Shown here: positions 1-9,126 of the stretch, one piece after another | Layout: every line of letters starts with the position of its first letter | How positions within the stretch are numbered: the stretch's first letter is position 1 | NCBI GenBank assembly: GCA_021732415.1 | Contig: JAKFVC010000020.1 | Span: 1 to 59,319 of the forward strand | From: Planctomycetaceae bacterium | Lineage (GTDB): Bacteria > Planctomycetota > Planctomycetia > Planctomycetales > Planctomycetaceae | Length of the DNA stretch: 59,319 nucleotides | Direction of reading: 5' to 3' | Program-made: the position numbers and the translations under genes | Notes under the pieces: model-generated | The model's database searches: none | What the model saw: only the letters and a program-made list of their open reading frames with translations | What the model was told of the DNA's origin: nothing

Positions 1-101
1 GACGCTGCCCATAAATCCTTAACAACTTACTTAACGTAGACACTTGTCAGCGCTAAACCCGAAAATATTTGAATTAAACCCTTGACTCCAATCACAGTCG
101 C

Positions 102-130
102 TCTCCCCGGAGTACCAGGGCGAGGGGAGC
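102..130. repeat. 29-bp repeat, left copy; inverted copy ends the window
   Basis: This 29-bp G/C-rich block is the exact reverse complement of 59291-59319 at the other edge. The arm itself is a partial palindrome (CTCCCC...GGGGAG). The rest of 1-221 holds nothing I can identify. Confidence 0.9.
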
Positions 131-221
131 CAAAATTAATCTCTTTTCAAGTCGCAACTCTACGACCAACGATTCTTCGAACATACCCCTAGTCTACTCC
201 ACACTGGCCACCGATTCAGCC

Positions 222-1136
222 TCACATGAGTTCCGAGTTGATAAAGCTCAACAAAAATGGTCCCAGAATGACCAGAACCGTCGAGGCCATGATCAAAATG
301 GCCGGCAACAGCATGTTGACGCCCGCTTCGCCCGCCATCGTTTCGGCTCGTTGAGTGCGTTTCATCCGCAAGACTTCCGCCTGCGTCCGGAAAATTTTGG
401 CCAGCGGCGTGCCTAATTGCTCGCCCTGGATGATCGAACCGATAATACCGGTGATCTCGTCATCACTGAGGCGGTCGCGCATCGCTTCGAGGGCATTGGT
501 GCGGCTCTTGCCCATGTTCATCTCGGACATGACGCGGCCGAATTCCATCCCGACGGGGTGAAACCGAAACTCCTGAACCCCCTGTTTCATCGCCTGCATG
601 AATGTCGCCCCGGCTTCCATTAACAGGGTCAACAAGTCCAGCATGAACGGCATTCGGCGTTTGATCATCAGCAAGCGATACCGGGCCCGATTGGCCAACT
701 GCCGCCGCAGGATATAGACCGTCAATGCAGTGAAAACCGATGCCAGCACGATCCCGGGCATCTCCATGACATTCAAGCTGAAGTAGAAGATCGCCGGCGA
801 AATCAACATGGCCTGGACTTCCAATTTGGCGAGGTACTCGGCTGCGGTCCAGTATCGCGGCAGGCCGGCCGCCTGGATTTCACGGTGCATCTCGAACAGC
901 GTGGACTTGAATGCCCCGCGATTGAACTGGGCGAGGAAATGAATCAACGGCTGAAACAAACGATACACGATGTCGATCTTGCGGAGCTCGTTGATCCGAT
1001 TTACGTCATACCGCCACTCGAGGTCCTGCTCGGCGTCATCGGAATGCAGCGTATTGGTAACCGTCCGCGACAAGACAAAGAACGCCGCCGCCAGGCAAGC
1101 ACTCGCGAGAATCGCCGGTAGGAGGTTTGGTGACAT
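222..1136 (-). CDS. TadC-like type II secretion F-domain membrane protein
   Basis: Inner-membrane platform protein of a Tad/Flp-type pilus assembly machine. The 304 residues start with a membrane segment (about 5-24), have two more near 108-145, a T2SSF cytoplasmic domain from about 160 to 270 (containing GEQLGTPLAKIF and a basic stretch after it) and a final hydrophobic helix at about 277-300. This topology and length fit TadC. It lies downstream of a second F-domain gene on the same strand, as tadB-tadC usually do, but the gap is about 400 bp and filled with inverted repeats. No TadA/CpaF ATPase, secretin or pilin lies in the window, so the rest of the machine must be elsewhere. Confidence 0.85.
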   Translation of the reverse strand: MSPNLLPAILASACLAAAFFVLSRTVTNTLHSDDAEQDLEWRYDVNRINELRKIDIVYRLFQPLIHFLAQFNRGAFKSTLFEMHREIQAAGLPRYWTAAEYLAKLEVQAMLISPAIFYFSLNVMEMPGIVLASVFTALTVYILRRQLANRARYRLLMIKRRMPFMLDLLTLLMEAGATFMQAMKQGVQEFRFHPVGMEFGRVMSEMNMGKSRTNALEAMRDRLSDDEITGIIGSIIQGEQLGTPLAKIFRTQAEVLRMKRTQRAETMAGEAGVNMLLPAILIMASTVLVILGPFLLSFINSELM

Positions 1137-1270
1137 GATTTACGATCAGAACTCCGCGGTGTTAATCGAGTCCGAATTCCGTGCGAAACAACTCCGCCGA
1201 ACTGCGTTATCTGTATCCGTTTTTTCGATTATTACAGGTCACCAAACATCCCATTGATCACGAACGTGTG

Positions 1271-1371
1271 GACCACGAATCACACAACTAACACGAATGG
1301 AAATCCTGAAAAGGCATGCAAGGGAACAGCGTCCCCCTTCCACATTCGTGTTATTCGAATTATTCGTGGTC
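1271..1371. repeat. Imperfect inverted repeat with GACCACGAAT / ATTCGTGGTC ends
   Basis: Outer arms are at 1271-1280 and 1362-1371. Inner arms around ACACGAATGG (1291-1300) and CATTCGTGTT (1343-1352) are also complementary. It is non-coding and lies between the two Tad genes. Confidence 0.75.
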
Positions 1372-1403
1372 AAAAATCCTTGATCATTTATGACTGAAAA
1401 ATG

Positions 1404-1475
1404 TGACGACAGAAAAATCCTGATATATCGATTTGACCGAACGTCTCGCGCTCCGTATCTATTTTTCTGTCGTCA
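1404..1475. repeat. Dyad element with TGACGACAGAAAAAT arms
   Basis: A perfect 15-bp inverted repeat (1404-1418 and 1461-1475) flanks a 42-nt AT-richer spacer. The core ACAGAAAAAT is shared with the element at 17853-17930. It lies between the TadB- and TadC-like genes. Confidence 0.85.
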
Positions 1476-1542
1476 TCTCATTCTGTCAGCAAATCTTCTA
1501 CGAAAATTCTGATTTCGCTTTTGGATCGTCGAACAGCTTCCA

Positions 1543-2388
1543 TCAAATATCTGGGCTCAAAATCTGTCGAGCCCACAGATAGGCGACGACATTAAAAATA
1601 ATCGCGGCACTGAGAATCAGTTGCCCGGGCAACGTCGTAAAGAGCTTTTCGGTATTCACTGGATCGACCACAAAGTAATACAGCAACAGAATGAACACTG
1701 GCGCCAATGCCATGTAAACGGCCGACGTCCGGGCCTGGGCCGTCTCGGAACGTACCTTGCGTTCGACGCGCTGCATTTCGAGCACGGAATGGGCGATGCG
1801 TTCCACCGTTTCGTTCAACCGCCCACCGCTTTCACGACTGGCCAGCATGGCTGCCGAGAACAGCGCGAAATTCTCGCTGTTCAATCGATCGCGGGTTTCG
1901 ACCAGACATTGTTCGAGCGGCTTGCCCATCGTGAATTCGCCCACGATCTGGCGAAACTCCTGGCAGATGGGATGCGGACATTGATCGGCGAGGATCTTCA
2001 GCGATTGCCCCAATGACAGCCCGGCCCGGATCGCACTGGACAGGGCCACCATCGAGTCTGCCAGTTGATCTTCAATCCGTTCGCGACGACTTTCGGCCAT
2101 TCTGCCTACGATATACCACGGGCCACCGACCAGCAGACCGGCCGACAACAGACCGAATATCGGCATGTCAAGAATCAACCAGAAGGCCAGGAAGGTGGAG
2201 AGCACCAGGATCGACCAGGCAACCAGCCATTTGCGCAAGTGGCGACTGGAAACTCTCATCCGGCGCAACTTGGCCCGAAAGTCGGCCTCCATCGAGGACA
2301 ACGCGCGGTCGTACCACGTGTCCCCCGCATAGGCGAACAAGGCCACGGCACTCCCCATCAGACCGCAGCCCGCAAATATCCATGCCAT
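1543..2388 (-). CDS. TadB-like type II secretion F-domain membrane protein
   Basis: A 281-residue F-domain protein paralogous to the TadC-like gene downstream; both are platform proteins of a Tad/Flp pilus secretion machine. Hydrophobic segments lie at about 3-20, 55-72, 78-95 and near the C-terminus (about 225-270). The T2SSF domain lies between, with SSAIRAGLSLGQSLKILADQ and the typical ESGGRLNETVERIA motif, which matches the conserved F-domain pattern 'GG.L...l..la'. The start ATG follows a weak AGGATC. The dyad elements separating it from the downstream partner make tight co-transcription uncertain. Confidence 0.85.
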   Translation of the reverse strand: MAWIFAGCGLMGSAVALFAYAGDTWYDRALSSMEADFRAKLRRMRVSSRHLRKWLVAWSILVLSTFLAFWLILDMPIFGLLSAGLLVGGPWYIVGRMAESRRERIEDQLADSMVALSSAIRAGLSLGQSLKILADQCPHPICQEFRQIVGEFTMGKPLEQCLVETRDRLNSENFALFSAAMLASRESGGRLNETVERIAHSVLEMQRVERKVRSETAQARTSAVYMALAPVFILLLYYFVVDPVNTEKLFTTLPGQLILSAAIIFNVVAYLWARQILSPDI

Positions 2389-2464
2389 GCGTTTGATCCT
2401 GGTCTTCTTCGTGGCCGTCTTTTGTCGCTATTATTCAGGGATTTGCCACCAGCAACAGTACGAG

Positions 2465-2545
2465 GGTGTGAGAGTGCCAGGGTACGAGGGTGAAGACCGA
2501 CTGCGCTGCTACTCCGTGACTCTCACACGCTCATACTCTCACACC
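2465..2545. repeat. Imperfect inverted repeat rich in GTGAGAGT
   Basis: Arms GGTGTGAGAGT (2465-2475) and ACTCTCACACC (2535-2545) are perfectly complementary over 11 bp. They sit in the 218-bp gap between the SIS gene's 3' end and the TadB-like gene's start, with a shorter ACTCTCACAC repeat inside. No gene is visible. Confidence 0.65.
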
Positions 2546-2606
2546 AAGTTGATCTCGCAAACAGAGAGCTTTTACGATCGACCGTTTGCATATCAGTGCC
2601 GCCTCG

Positions 2607-3218
2607 CTACTTCACCGCATGCCGTCCCACCTTGTTGATCCGGCCATGAATATCATTCAAAATCCAGTGAAAAGCCACCAGATGGATCGATTCCACCATC
2701 CCCATGTCATCCAGCGGCACGTGCAGATTCTTCTTGCCGAGCGACTTCAGCTTGCCACCCTCATAGCCGGTGATCCCCCAAGTCTTCAACCCATGCGTAT
2801 TCGCCCATTCGACCGCACTCAGGATGTTCGGACTGTTACCACTGCCACTGATGGCGATCAGCAAATCACCCTTCGAGCCGAAATTCTTCAATTGCTCAAC
2901 AAACACGCGGTCGAATCCCTCGTCATTTCCCCACGCGAGGATATACGGGGTGTTATCGGTCAGGCTCATCACCTTCAGTCGCTTGATGCCCTCTTTGGTG
3001 AAATCTTCGCGGCGCAGCGTGCTCTTACCCAGATCTTCGCAAAAATGGGACGAGTTCGAACCGCTCCCCCCGTTACCGCAGATGAACACGAACTTCCCGT
3101 GTTCGTAAGCTTCAAAAATGTCGTCGGCGAGGCCTTCAATCTGCGACAGGTCCAAACGATCGAACTCGGCAGCGCAACGCTTCAAATAATCGCGGGGATT
3201 CAATTCCGTACCCAACAT
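2607..3218 (-). CDS. SIS-domain sugar isomerase, GmhA-like
   Basis: Cytoplasmic sugar-phosphate isomerase/binding fold. The 203 residues are about the length of sedoheptulose-7-phosphate isomerase (GmhA, about 190). The phosphate-binding loops are visible: GNGGSGSN at 48-55 and ISGSGNS at 123-129. The second fits the GmhA-type 'SGNS' pattern. A C-terminal helical segment with the [13 protein letters not shown] pattern resembles the GmhA end. AAGGA lies 8 nt before the ATG. No heptose pathway genes (gmhB, hldE) are adjacent, so the substrate is not established; a GmhA-like role is the best guess. Confidence 0.88.
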   Translation of the reverse strand: MLGTELNPRDYLKRCAAEFDRLDLSQIEGLADDIFEAYEHGKFVFICGNGGSGSNSSHFCEDLGKSTLRREDFTKEGIKRLKVMSLTDNTPYILAWGNDEGFDRVFVEQLKNFGSKGDLLIAISGSGNSPNILSAVEWANTHGLKTWGITGYEGGKLKSLGKKNLHVPLDDMGMVESIHLVAFHWILNDIHGRINKVGRHAVK

Positions 3219-3318
3219 GAGGGCGATCCTTCTCTAAAACTGATAGCTCGTGGTGGTGTCTCAGGGTCTGAGAAATGGCAGCAGCCTGCATGGTAACAAA
3301 CTGGCGGGAGGAGCGGCA

Positions 3319-3385
3319 AATCGAATAGGGAAGATTGAAGGGTGAGGGGGGAAGGATGAAGGGTGAAGGGTGAGAGGTGAAAAAA
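3319..3385 (+). repeat. Purine-rich imperfect tandem repeat (GAAGGGTGA units)
   Basis: A run of G/A-rich units close to GAAGGGTGA is repeated several times in the divergent intergenic region between the SIS and ATPase genes. It is strongly strand-asymmetric (almost no C), so it could form non-B DNA. It lies in the upstream region of both genes. Confidence 0.7.
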
Positions 3386-3504
3386 TGCGCGACTACCAGT
3401 CTGGGGAGAACTCTGGCGAGTTCTGCTACATGCTCAGTACAATTCGTCACGGTCGAGCCGCTACTGGCTACACCCACGTTTGACTTCTTGTCTGTCGAGG
3501 CTTC

Positions 3505-4464
3505 ATGTCCACATCGGTTGAAATTGACGGCGTGCGTTTGTTCCTGGGGCATCCCGACACATCGGACGGAGAATGGATTGGTCAACGGGAGGTTCTGAAG
3601 CAACTGTTGGCCTGCTGGCTGGTGGTGGATGACCGCGACCTGCCCCTCGCCCCGCGCCTGGTCGGTCCGCCCGGTATCGGCAAGACAACCCTGGCCATGG
3701 CCGGCGCCAAGCTGCGCAAGCAGGAACTCTACATCTTCCAATGCACGGCCGACACACGTCCCGAGGATCTGCTGGTCACCCCGGTCCTGGCCGAAAGCGG
3801 TAAGATTGTCTATCACGCCTCATCGATGGTGACCGCCATGATTCGTGGGGGCATCTGCCTGCTGGACGAAGGCAACCGCATGAACGAGAAGTCGTGGGCG
3901 AGTCTCGCCCCCCTGCTCGACCATCGCCGCTATGTCGAATCGATCGTCGCCGGCATCACCATTCCGGCCCATCGCGACTTCCGCTGTGCCGTGACGATGA
4001 ACATCGATGAATCCACCTTTGAAATCCCCGACTACATCCTCAGCCGCCTGCAGCCGACCTTGCAATTGGGATTCCCCAGCAAGCAGGAAGAGTTCGCGAT
4101 CCTCAAGTACCACCTGCCGTTTGTGGAAGCCGACTTAATCAACTTGACGGTCGAGTTCCTCCAGCGAGCCCACGGCTTGAAGCTCGACTTCTCAACCCGT
4201 GACGGCATCAACCTCTTGCGGTACGCGGTCAAGCGGATGTTGCAGGACAAAGAGCACCCGATCTCTAAGGACAAAGTCTGGCAGGAAGCCCTGTTCCGCT
4301 GCCTGGGCGAGGAGGCCCTGGACCTCGACCATCTCGCCCGCCGACGCAACCAGTCACTGGGCGGCAGCGCGATCCCCATGGGCCTGGGCGATTTCTTCTT
4401 CGATCCGAACGACCCGTTGCATCCTGATTTTGATGACGACGAAGATGAAGATGAGGACGATTGA
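3505..4464 (+). CDS. MoxR/CbbQ-type AAA+ ATPase with acidic tail
   Basis: AAA+ chaperone-like ATPase, 319 residues. Walker A is GPPGIGKTT (54-62). Walker B is ICLLDEGNR (117-125). A sensor-1 TMN with N166 and a likely arginine finger in SRLQPTL (R181) follow. The pre-sensor layout (EDLL after the first core strand, long insert before sensor 1) is that of MoxR-like proteins, which remodel or insert cofactors into partner proteins with a VWA domain. The last ten residues are almost all Asp/Glu ([10 protein letters not shown]). No VWA-domain gene is adjacent; the nearest, at 6604-8919, is on the other strand. The specific client is unknown. Confidence 0.88.
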   Translation: MSTSVEIDGVRLFLGHPDTSDGEWIGQREVLKQLLACWLVVDDRDLPLAPRLVGPPGIGKTTLAMAGAKLRKQELYIFQCTADTRPEDLLVTPVLAESGKIVYHASSMVTAMIRGGICLLDEGNRMNEKSWASLAPLLDHRRYVESIVAGITIPAHRDFRCAVTMNIDESTFEIPDYILSRLQPTLQLGFPSKQEEFAILKYHLPFVEADLINLTVEFLQRAHGLKLDFSTRDGINLLRYAVKRMLQDKEHPISKDKVWQEALFRCLGEEALDLDHLARRRNQSLGGSAIPMGLGDFFFDPNDPLHPDFDDDEDEDEDD

Positions 4465-4573
4465 TTCGGCCGACCCACGGCACGCGAGATCAACCCATTA
4501 GAATGTCGACGTCCTGTATTTTTCGCGGCGAAGGAGAATTCGACGTCTTGCGAGGGTGAGGCATCAGTCGGAC

Positions 4574-4642
4574 CTGTAGCCTGACTCTCTGAGTCGGGTG
4601 CAGGCAGGCGAAGACAACCCGACTCGGACAGTCAGGCTACAG
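4574..4642. repeat. CCGACTC dyad element, copy 1
   Basis: Arms 4574-4599 and 4617-4642 are inverted, with one mismatch. The left arm is itself a hairpin, CCGACTC-like stem with a TCT loop. This copy lies 110 nt after the ATPase stop, the most distant of the family. Confidence 0.9.
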
Positions 4643-5005
4643 TATCTCTATCGAGATTCTCTGGTGATCTCCGCCTCCCACTGTCGCAATGACCGCATCC
4701 AACATCCCGGTCGCTTCACGAAGACTAGATGACTTATCTGAATGCTTTGGGGAGGTGTGTGCCTCAAACTTTGACGTCATGTCATTTGCACGCATTCCGT
4801 GCGATTAGTATCACCCGACACGTTCTGCTAAATGTGTACTCTAAACGAACTTGCTGTGAGTAATCCATTAAAGTCGGCTTGAGACTTGAGGGGATACATT
4901 GTTAGGATCACCGGCGTCGATGCCGAGTTCTCCGGCGTTTTATTTTCTTGGTTCGGGCGTTTCTTTTCTCTTCCCGAATTCTTGTATCCCAGCAGGAGAA
5001 GCAGA
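4643..5005 (+). other. Intergenic region upstream of the DUF1559 gene
   Basis: No convincing gene, RNA or repeat is visible in these 363 bases. They presumably hold the promoter and leader of the pseudopilin gene. An in-frame open stretch from 4886 to the chosen start is treated as leader because the start at 5006 has a better ribosome site and gives a normal prepilin leader. Confidence 0.5.
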
Positions 5006-6061
5006 GTGCCAAAGCACACCTGGTCGCGTCCGCGCGGATTTACGCTGATTGAATTGCTGGTGGTGATCGCCATCATTGCGGTGCTGATTGCTCTGCTGCT
5101 GCCGGCCGTGCAGCAGGCTCGGGAAGCAGCCCGGCGGTCTCAGTGCCGGAGCAACCTGAAGCAAATCGGCCTGGCACTTCACAACTATCACGATACCTTC
5201 CGCACGTTTCCGGGCGGTTTGACCAAGCAAGTTGGCACCAACTGGAGTGCCTATGCCAGTCACTTTACGATGTTGCTGCCGTATGTTGATCAGGCAAACC
5301 TGTACAATATCTACAACAGCAACGTGCCCTGGAGTCAGCAACCGGGTGCCACGGTGAGTTCGAAGTCGATCCCGGTCTATCTCTGTCCCTCGGCTGCACA
5401 TAGCAATCCGCTCGATTGCTCGGCGATTAACACGGCATTTGGTGGCGCCTTACCGGTCTTCGCGGCTGGTAGCCTGGGGGCGACCGACTATATCCTCTCG
5501 AAGGGGCCGAATGATTCCTGGTGCCTGTATAACTCACCCACGCCCGTACCCAGCAGCCAGTTGGGGATGTTCGACCTGGTTCATCACACGCGGCTGAGTG
5601 ACGTGACCGATGGGGCCAGCAACACGATGGCGGTCGGTGAAGGGACGGGCGGCTCGAAGTGGACGGTTTGCACGGGGATTGGCTGTACGACGCCCGCCAC
5701 GCCCGGCGTCGCGTATCAGGGCTGGATCCAGGCGAACTTCAACACGAAATACGTGGCCAACGCCTTCGGGGCGGCCATGCCCAGATCCACCAGCATTTTT
5801 GGATCGACGATTGAACGTCAAAACAAGAATCCGGTGACCGAAAGCCTCTACGGTGACCTCAATTCCGCCGATGACAATAATTGCAATGACAGTCTGAACG
5901 GTGGCGTCAGCACGACCAGCAATTTTCGCAGCGATCATGTCGGCGGCGGCAATTTCCTGTTCGGCGACGGAGCCGTCCGATTCCTCAGCGAGAACATCGA
6001 TCAGACGCAGTACAAGCAGCTCTCGACGATCCGCGGCGGTGAAGTTGTGGGGATGCCGTAA
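5006..6061 (+). CDS. DUF1559 type II pseudopilin-like protein
   Basis: One of the pilin-like surface or periplasmic proteins that are greatly expanded in planctomycetes; their exact role is unknown. The GTG at 5006 is preceded 7 nt upstream by AGGAG. It gives a ten-residue basic leader, then the prepilin peptidase site between G11 and F12 (RGFTLIE), with the +5 glutamate at E16 and a long hydrophobic helix. The DUF1559 N-terminal pattern [15 protein letters not shown] follows directly. The C-terminus has the family's end motif [16 protein letters not shown]. The length (351) is normal. The gene appears monocistronic. Confidence 0.92.
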   Translation: MPKHTWSRPRGFTLIELLVVIAIIAVLIALLLPAVQQAREAARRSQCRSNLKQIGLALHNYHDTFRTFPGGLTKQVGTNWSAYASHFTMLLPYVDQANLYNIYNSNVPWSQQPGATVSSKSIPVYLCPSAAHSNPLDCSAINTAFGGALPVFAAGSLGATDYILSKGPNDSWCLYNSPTPVPSSQLGMFDLVHHTRLSDVTDGASNTMAVGEGTGGSKWTVCTGIGCTTPATPGVAYQGWIQANFNTKYVANAFGAAMPRSTSIFGSTIERQNKNPVTESLYGDLNSADDNNCNDSLNGGVSTTSNFRSDHVGGGNFLFGDGAVRFLSENIDQTQYKQLSTIRGGEVVGMP

Positions 6062-6210
6062 GCTTGGAATTCTTGAGCGGAATGTCCTCCGATGTCCGCG
6101 TTACACGGGCAAGAATTCACACGAGTTCGTCCACAATACGTCAAGAATTCTCGCGAATTCTTCTACACTTCGATTACATGGCGCCTCTCGCCTTATCGGA
6201 AACACTGGTC

Positions 6211-6522
6211 ATGCTGCGTCTGGTCCTCGTTGGTTGTCTCACGGCAGTTTTGTGTTTTTCAAGTTTGGCGTGTCGCCGTTCGGACGCACCCGTGGTGTCG
6301 CCTGAAGCCATAGAAAAACTCAGGGTCGAAATGCTGGTGAAGCTGAAAGATCCCGATCCCCGCGCGAGAATTCTCGCCGCGCGGTTTCTCGGTGGCCAGG
6401 GCGAGAAGGGCAAAGAGGCGATTCCGCAATTGCGAGAATTGACCACGGATAAGGATCCGGAAGTCAGGGCGGTAGCGAAGGTGGCGCTGGAGAGGCTCGA
6501 GGGGACGGGGCAGTCGAAGTAG
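6211..6522 (+). CDS. Small HEAT-repeat lipoprotein-like protein
   Basis: With the start at 6211 the product is 103 residues: a hydrophobic signal (MLRLVLVGCLTAVLCFSSLA), a cysteine at about 21 that could be lipidated although the lipobox is not canonical, then one to two HEAT/PBS-lyase-type helical repeats (PRARILAARFLGG... and EVRAVAKVALERL). Such short HEAT lipoproteins are common in planctomycetes and have no assigned function. An upstream in-frame ATG (6178) is possible but would bury the signal. The open frame extends further upstream to 6064 without a plausible signal. Confidence 0.7.
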   Translation: MLRLVLVGCLTAVLCFSSLACRRSDAPVVSPEAIEKLRVEMLVKLKDPDPRARILAARFLGGQGEKGKEAIPQLRELTTDKDPEVRAVAKVALERLEGTGQSK

Positions 6523-6541
6523 GAATCCGCTGCAAGCCAAC

Positions 6542-6583
6542 AAAAAAGGCAGGTGAGCCCCATCAATTAAGAACTCACCTGCC
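6542..6583 (-). terminator. Intrinsic terminator of the VIT/VWA gene
   Basis: A perfect 10-bp inverted repeat (GGCAGGTGAG, 6548-6557, with 6574-6583) is followed on the minus strand by six T residues. It lies 21 nt beyond the stop of the minus-strand gene and between convergent genes. Confidence 0.85.
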
Positions 6584-6603
6584 ACATGGTCGTTGCGGTT
6601 TGC

Positions 6604-8919
6604 TCAATTCACTTCTTCATCGGGCGGATCAATCTGATAAGTCTCGTTACCCAGATTGACGAGTACCGGTTCGGTGAAGGCCAGATACTTCGACATGTGC
6701 TGTCCGTGCTTGGTCGCCAGTTCGAAGTATTCCTTGCTGAACTGTTTGACGCGCTGGGCCTTCTTTTCCTGTTCCGGCGTCACGCTGGAATCACGCCATT
6801 GATTCTCGCGGCGATAGAACGTCTTCTGACCGATGTTCTGGACGCCTGCCGCAACCTGAGTATTTCCATCCGCGTCCTCGTAGAGCGCCGCCTTGCTGGA
6901 CGAGTTCACGCCGCCGTAGGCACCACGTCGGGCTAGGTCATCTTTGGCTTTCCCCGATGTCGGCTCGGCGGCCGCCGCTGCGGGTGTTGCTGCGGCTTGC
7001 AGACGGCCTTTAGCAGCCCGTTGAGAGAAGCCAGACTGGCCTCCCACATTCTGCCGCAGTTGCTTTTCAACCTTGTCCAGCGCCACCCCGGCATTGGCAG
7101 CCTGTGCAGTCAAATTGGTTCGTTCATCTGCCAGGAACGAGGTGTAAGGAGTCAGGATTCCATGCTTCAGCGAGAGCTGCACCAACTCGTCAATCAGTTC
7201 CTTGTTGTGACCACGCAGATCGAGCTCATCAATGATCTCACCGATCCGTCGTGTCGCCCAGAGTTTTTCGACATAGCCGTGAGTCTCATTCGAAGATTGC
7301 GAGACGAGCGTCGCAGGGAAAGCGAAGCTACGTTTCTCGCCCCCAATGGAGCCAGTCAGCGTCACTTTGGCCGTGCCGTTCGCCTTGTAGCGGCCGACCA
7401 TCACGATTTGCTCGCCCTGGAACAAGTCGGTCAATTGCTTCGGATAGGCTCGCGAAATCGCCGCGCCGGATTCAGCCCCCAGAGGCTGGTCGAACTCCCA
7501 CGCCAGCGCCAGATCGGTCAGCAGGGGCGAGCCGATCTTGTTGTAGAGGATCGCCACTTGCGACTCGATATTCTCGTTCGGTTTCACATACACCGATTGC
7601 CCACGCAGATCACGCGACACGCGGTCGAGCAACCGGCTGTTGACGTCATAACCGACACCAAAGCTGAAGACTCGTGCCCCCACGGTATTGGCCAGGCCCG
7701 CGTTCTTGGCGATGTTCATCTCGTTGGTCTCACCAATCGTCGGCAAGCCGTCGGTGAGGAACAGCACATAGTTCGGCCGCGACTTGTCTGCGAGCATTTT
7801 CAGAGCCGTTTGCAGGGCTCCGTCGATATTGGTCCCGCCGCCGGCGAACAGTCCCTCGGCATACCCGACCGCCGCCTTGACTGTCGCTTCATCCGCACGC
7901 TGCAGTTCCGGACGGAAGGCTTCGACCCCCGAGTCATACGCCACAATATTGAACGTATCGCTGGGCCGCAGTTGCCGCACGACAAACTTCAGGGCTTCGC
8001 GAGCCTGTTCGATCTTCGCACCGCTCATGCTGCCTGATTTGTCCACGACCACAACAACGGTCTTGTCGACCTTGTTCTCCATCGCCGATTTCACTTCGGG
8101 ACTGGCGAGGAGCAGGAAGTAACCATCCTCGGTCGGGCTGGGGCGGTAGCTGACGACATTCATCCCGACGAGACCGTTCTGCGTGCCATACAACAGCCGA
8201 AAGTCATCCGGAGCATACACGTTGGTCAGTGACAACTTGCAGACAGCTCGGTTGGAATCGGGACGTTCGATATCAATGCGGTGGCTGGGGCTGTGTATCG
8301 TCTTGATGGCGTCACCCGCCTCAATTCGCACGGTGACCTCGAGCTTGTCGATCGGTCGGGTAGAAAACTTGTTCGTCCCCAATGGCAGGCTGAGATCGAT
8401 GAGTCCGCTATCTTTCACCAGGAGTTGTGAGTAACGGATCTCAACTTTACGAGTTGCCTTGGCGGGAATGGGGAAGACGCTCGTTTGATAGAGCCCCTGG
8501 CCCATGTATTCCAGCAACGCGGGGTCTCGCTGGCGGCGGACGGTTTCTTCGTAGATCCGCCGGGCTTCATCCTTGGGGAGCAATTTTCCGGGAAGTTCCT
8601 TGCCATCGACCAGCAGGGTCAATCCCGAGATCGTGGCAGAATCAGGCAGCGGAAAGAACAGCGAAGCTTCAATCGTCTGGCTGCCGACATTCTCAAAGAC
8701 CTGCGAGATCTGCACCTGTGCGGCTTGATCGCGGACTTGCGCCTGCATTTCGACCGATTGAATGCGGTATTCGGTCACGCGTGGTGCGGGCACTGTGGGC
8801 CGCGGAATCGGTCGTGGCGGGTGAGGCGGATTGATAATGATGACCTGTGCCGAGACTGGCGTCGCCAGCAGGCAGAGGGCCATAGCCAACCCGGTCAAAA
8901 AAGCAGAAATGCGGCGCAT
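6604..8919 (-). CDS. Exported VIT and VWA domain protein
   Basis: 771-residue exported protein. A signal peptide (1-24, ending VSAQ) is followed by a proline-rich linker, a VIT domain (about 48-170, as in inter-alpha-trypsin inhibitor heavy chains) and a von Willebrand A domain beginning near 287. Its metal-ion site DKSGS (D293, S295, S297) is intact, so divalent-cation-dependent ligand binding is expected. The C-terminal third has an Ala-rich segment and no recognised domain. It probably works outside the inner membrane in protein-protein adhesion. The ATG has GAGAGG 6 nt upstream. A strong terminator follows, consistent with a single-gene transcript. Confidence 0.92.
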   Translation of the reverse strand: MRRISAFLTGLAMALCLLATPVSAQVIIINPPHPPRPIPRPTVPAPRVTEYRIQSVEMQAQVRDQAAQVQISQVFENVGSQTIEASLFFPLPDSATISGLTLLVDGKELPGKLLPKDEARRIYEETVRRQRDPALLEYMGQGLYQTSVFPIPAKATRKVEIRYSQLLVKDSGLIDLSLPLGTNKFSTRPIDKLEVTVRIEAGDAIKTIHSPSHRIDIERPDSNRAVCKLSLTNVYAPDDFRLLYGTQNGLVGMNVVSYRPSPTEDGYFLLLASPEVKSAMENKVDKTVVVVVDKSGSMSGAKIEQAREALKFVVRQLRPSDTFNIVAYDSGVEAFRPELQRADEATVKAAVGYAEGLFAGGGTNIDGALQTALKMLADKSRPNYVLFLTDGLPTIGETNEMNIAKNAGLANTVGARVFSFGVGYDVNSRLLDRVSRDLRGQSVYVKPNENIESQVAILYNKIGSPLLTDLALAWEFDQPLGAESGAAISRAYPKQLTDLFQGEQIVMVGRYKANGTAKVTLTGSIGGEKRSFAFPATLVSQSSNETHGYVEKLWATRRIGEIIDELDLRGHNKELIDELVQLSLKHGILTPYTSFLADERTNLTAQAANAGVALDKVEKQLRQNVGGQSGFSQRAAKGRLQAAATPAAAAAEPTSGKAKDDLARRGAYGGVNSSSKAALYEDADGNTQVAAGVQNIGQKTFYRRENQWRDSSVTPEQEKKAQRVKQFSKEYFELATKHGQHMSKYLAFTEPVLVNLGNETYQIDPPDEEVN

Positions 8920-9126
8920 GATGAGCCTCTCGTTGGCGGACAGAAATCAATTCACTCCACGGGGCGAATGCCTCTCTCTAGTAGTTTCCACGAAGTCCGG
9001 GTCATGTGTCGAATTATTTTCAAATTCTCCACGCCACGCTCCGCCTCCCCCTCAGTAGCGATCTTCGATAAGCTGAGAACCAGCATTCAGAGATTCCTAC
9101 CGCAGCAGAATGGTTAAGGCCGGTAA

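Noticed and set aside
3319-3385. Coding region in the purine-rich block
   Set aside because: Low-complexity units with no ribosome site or recognised protein.
4886-5005. N-terminal extension of the DUF1559 gene
   Set aside because: It would place 40 residues before the prepilin leader; the start at 5006 has a good ribosome site.
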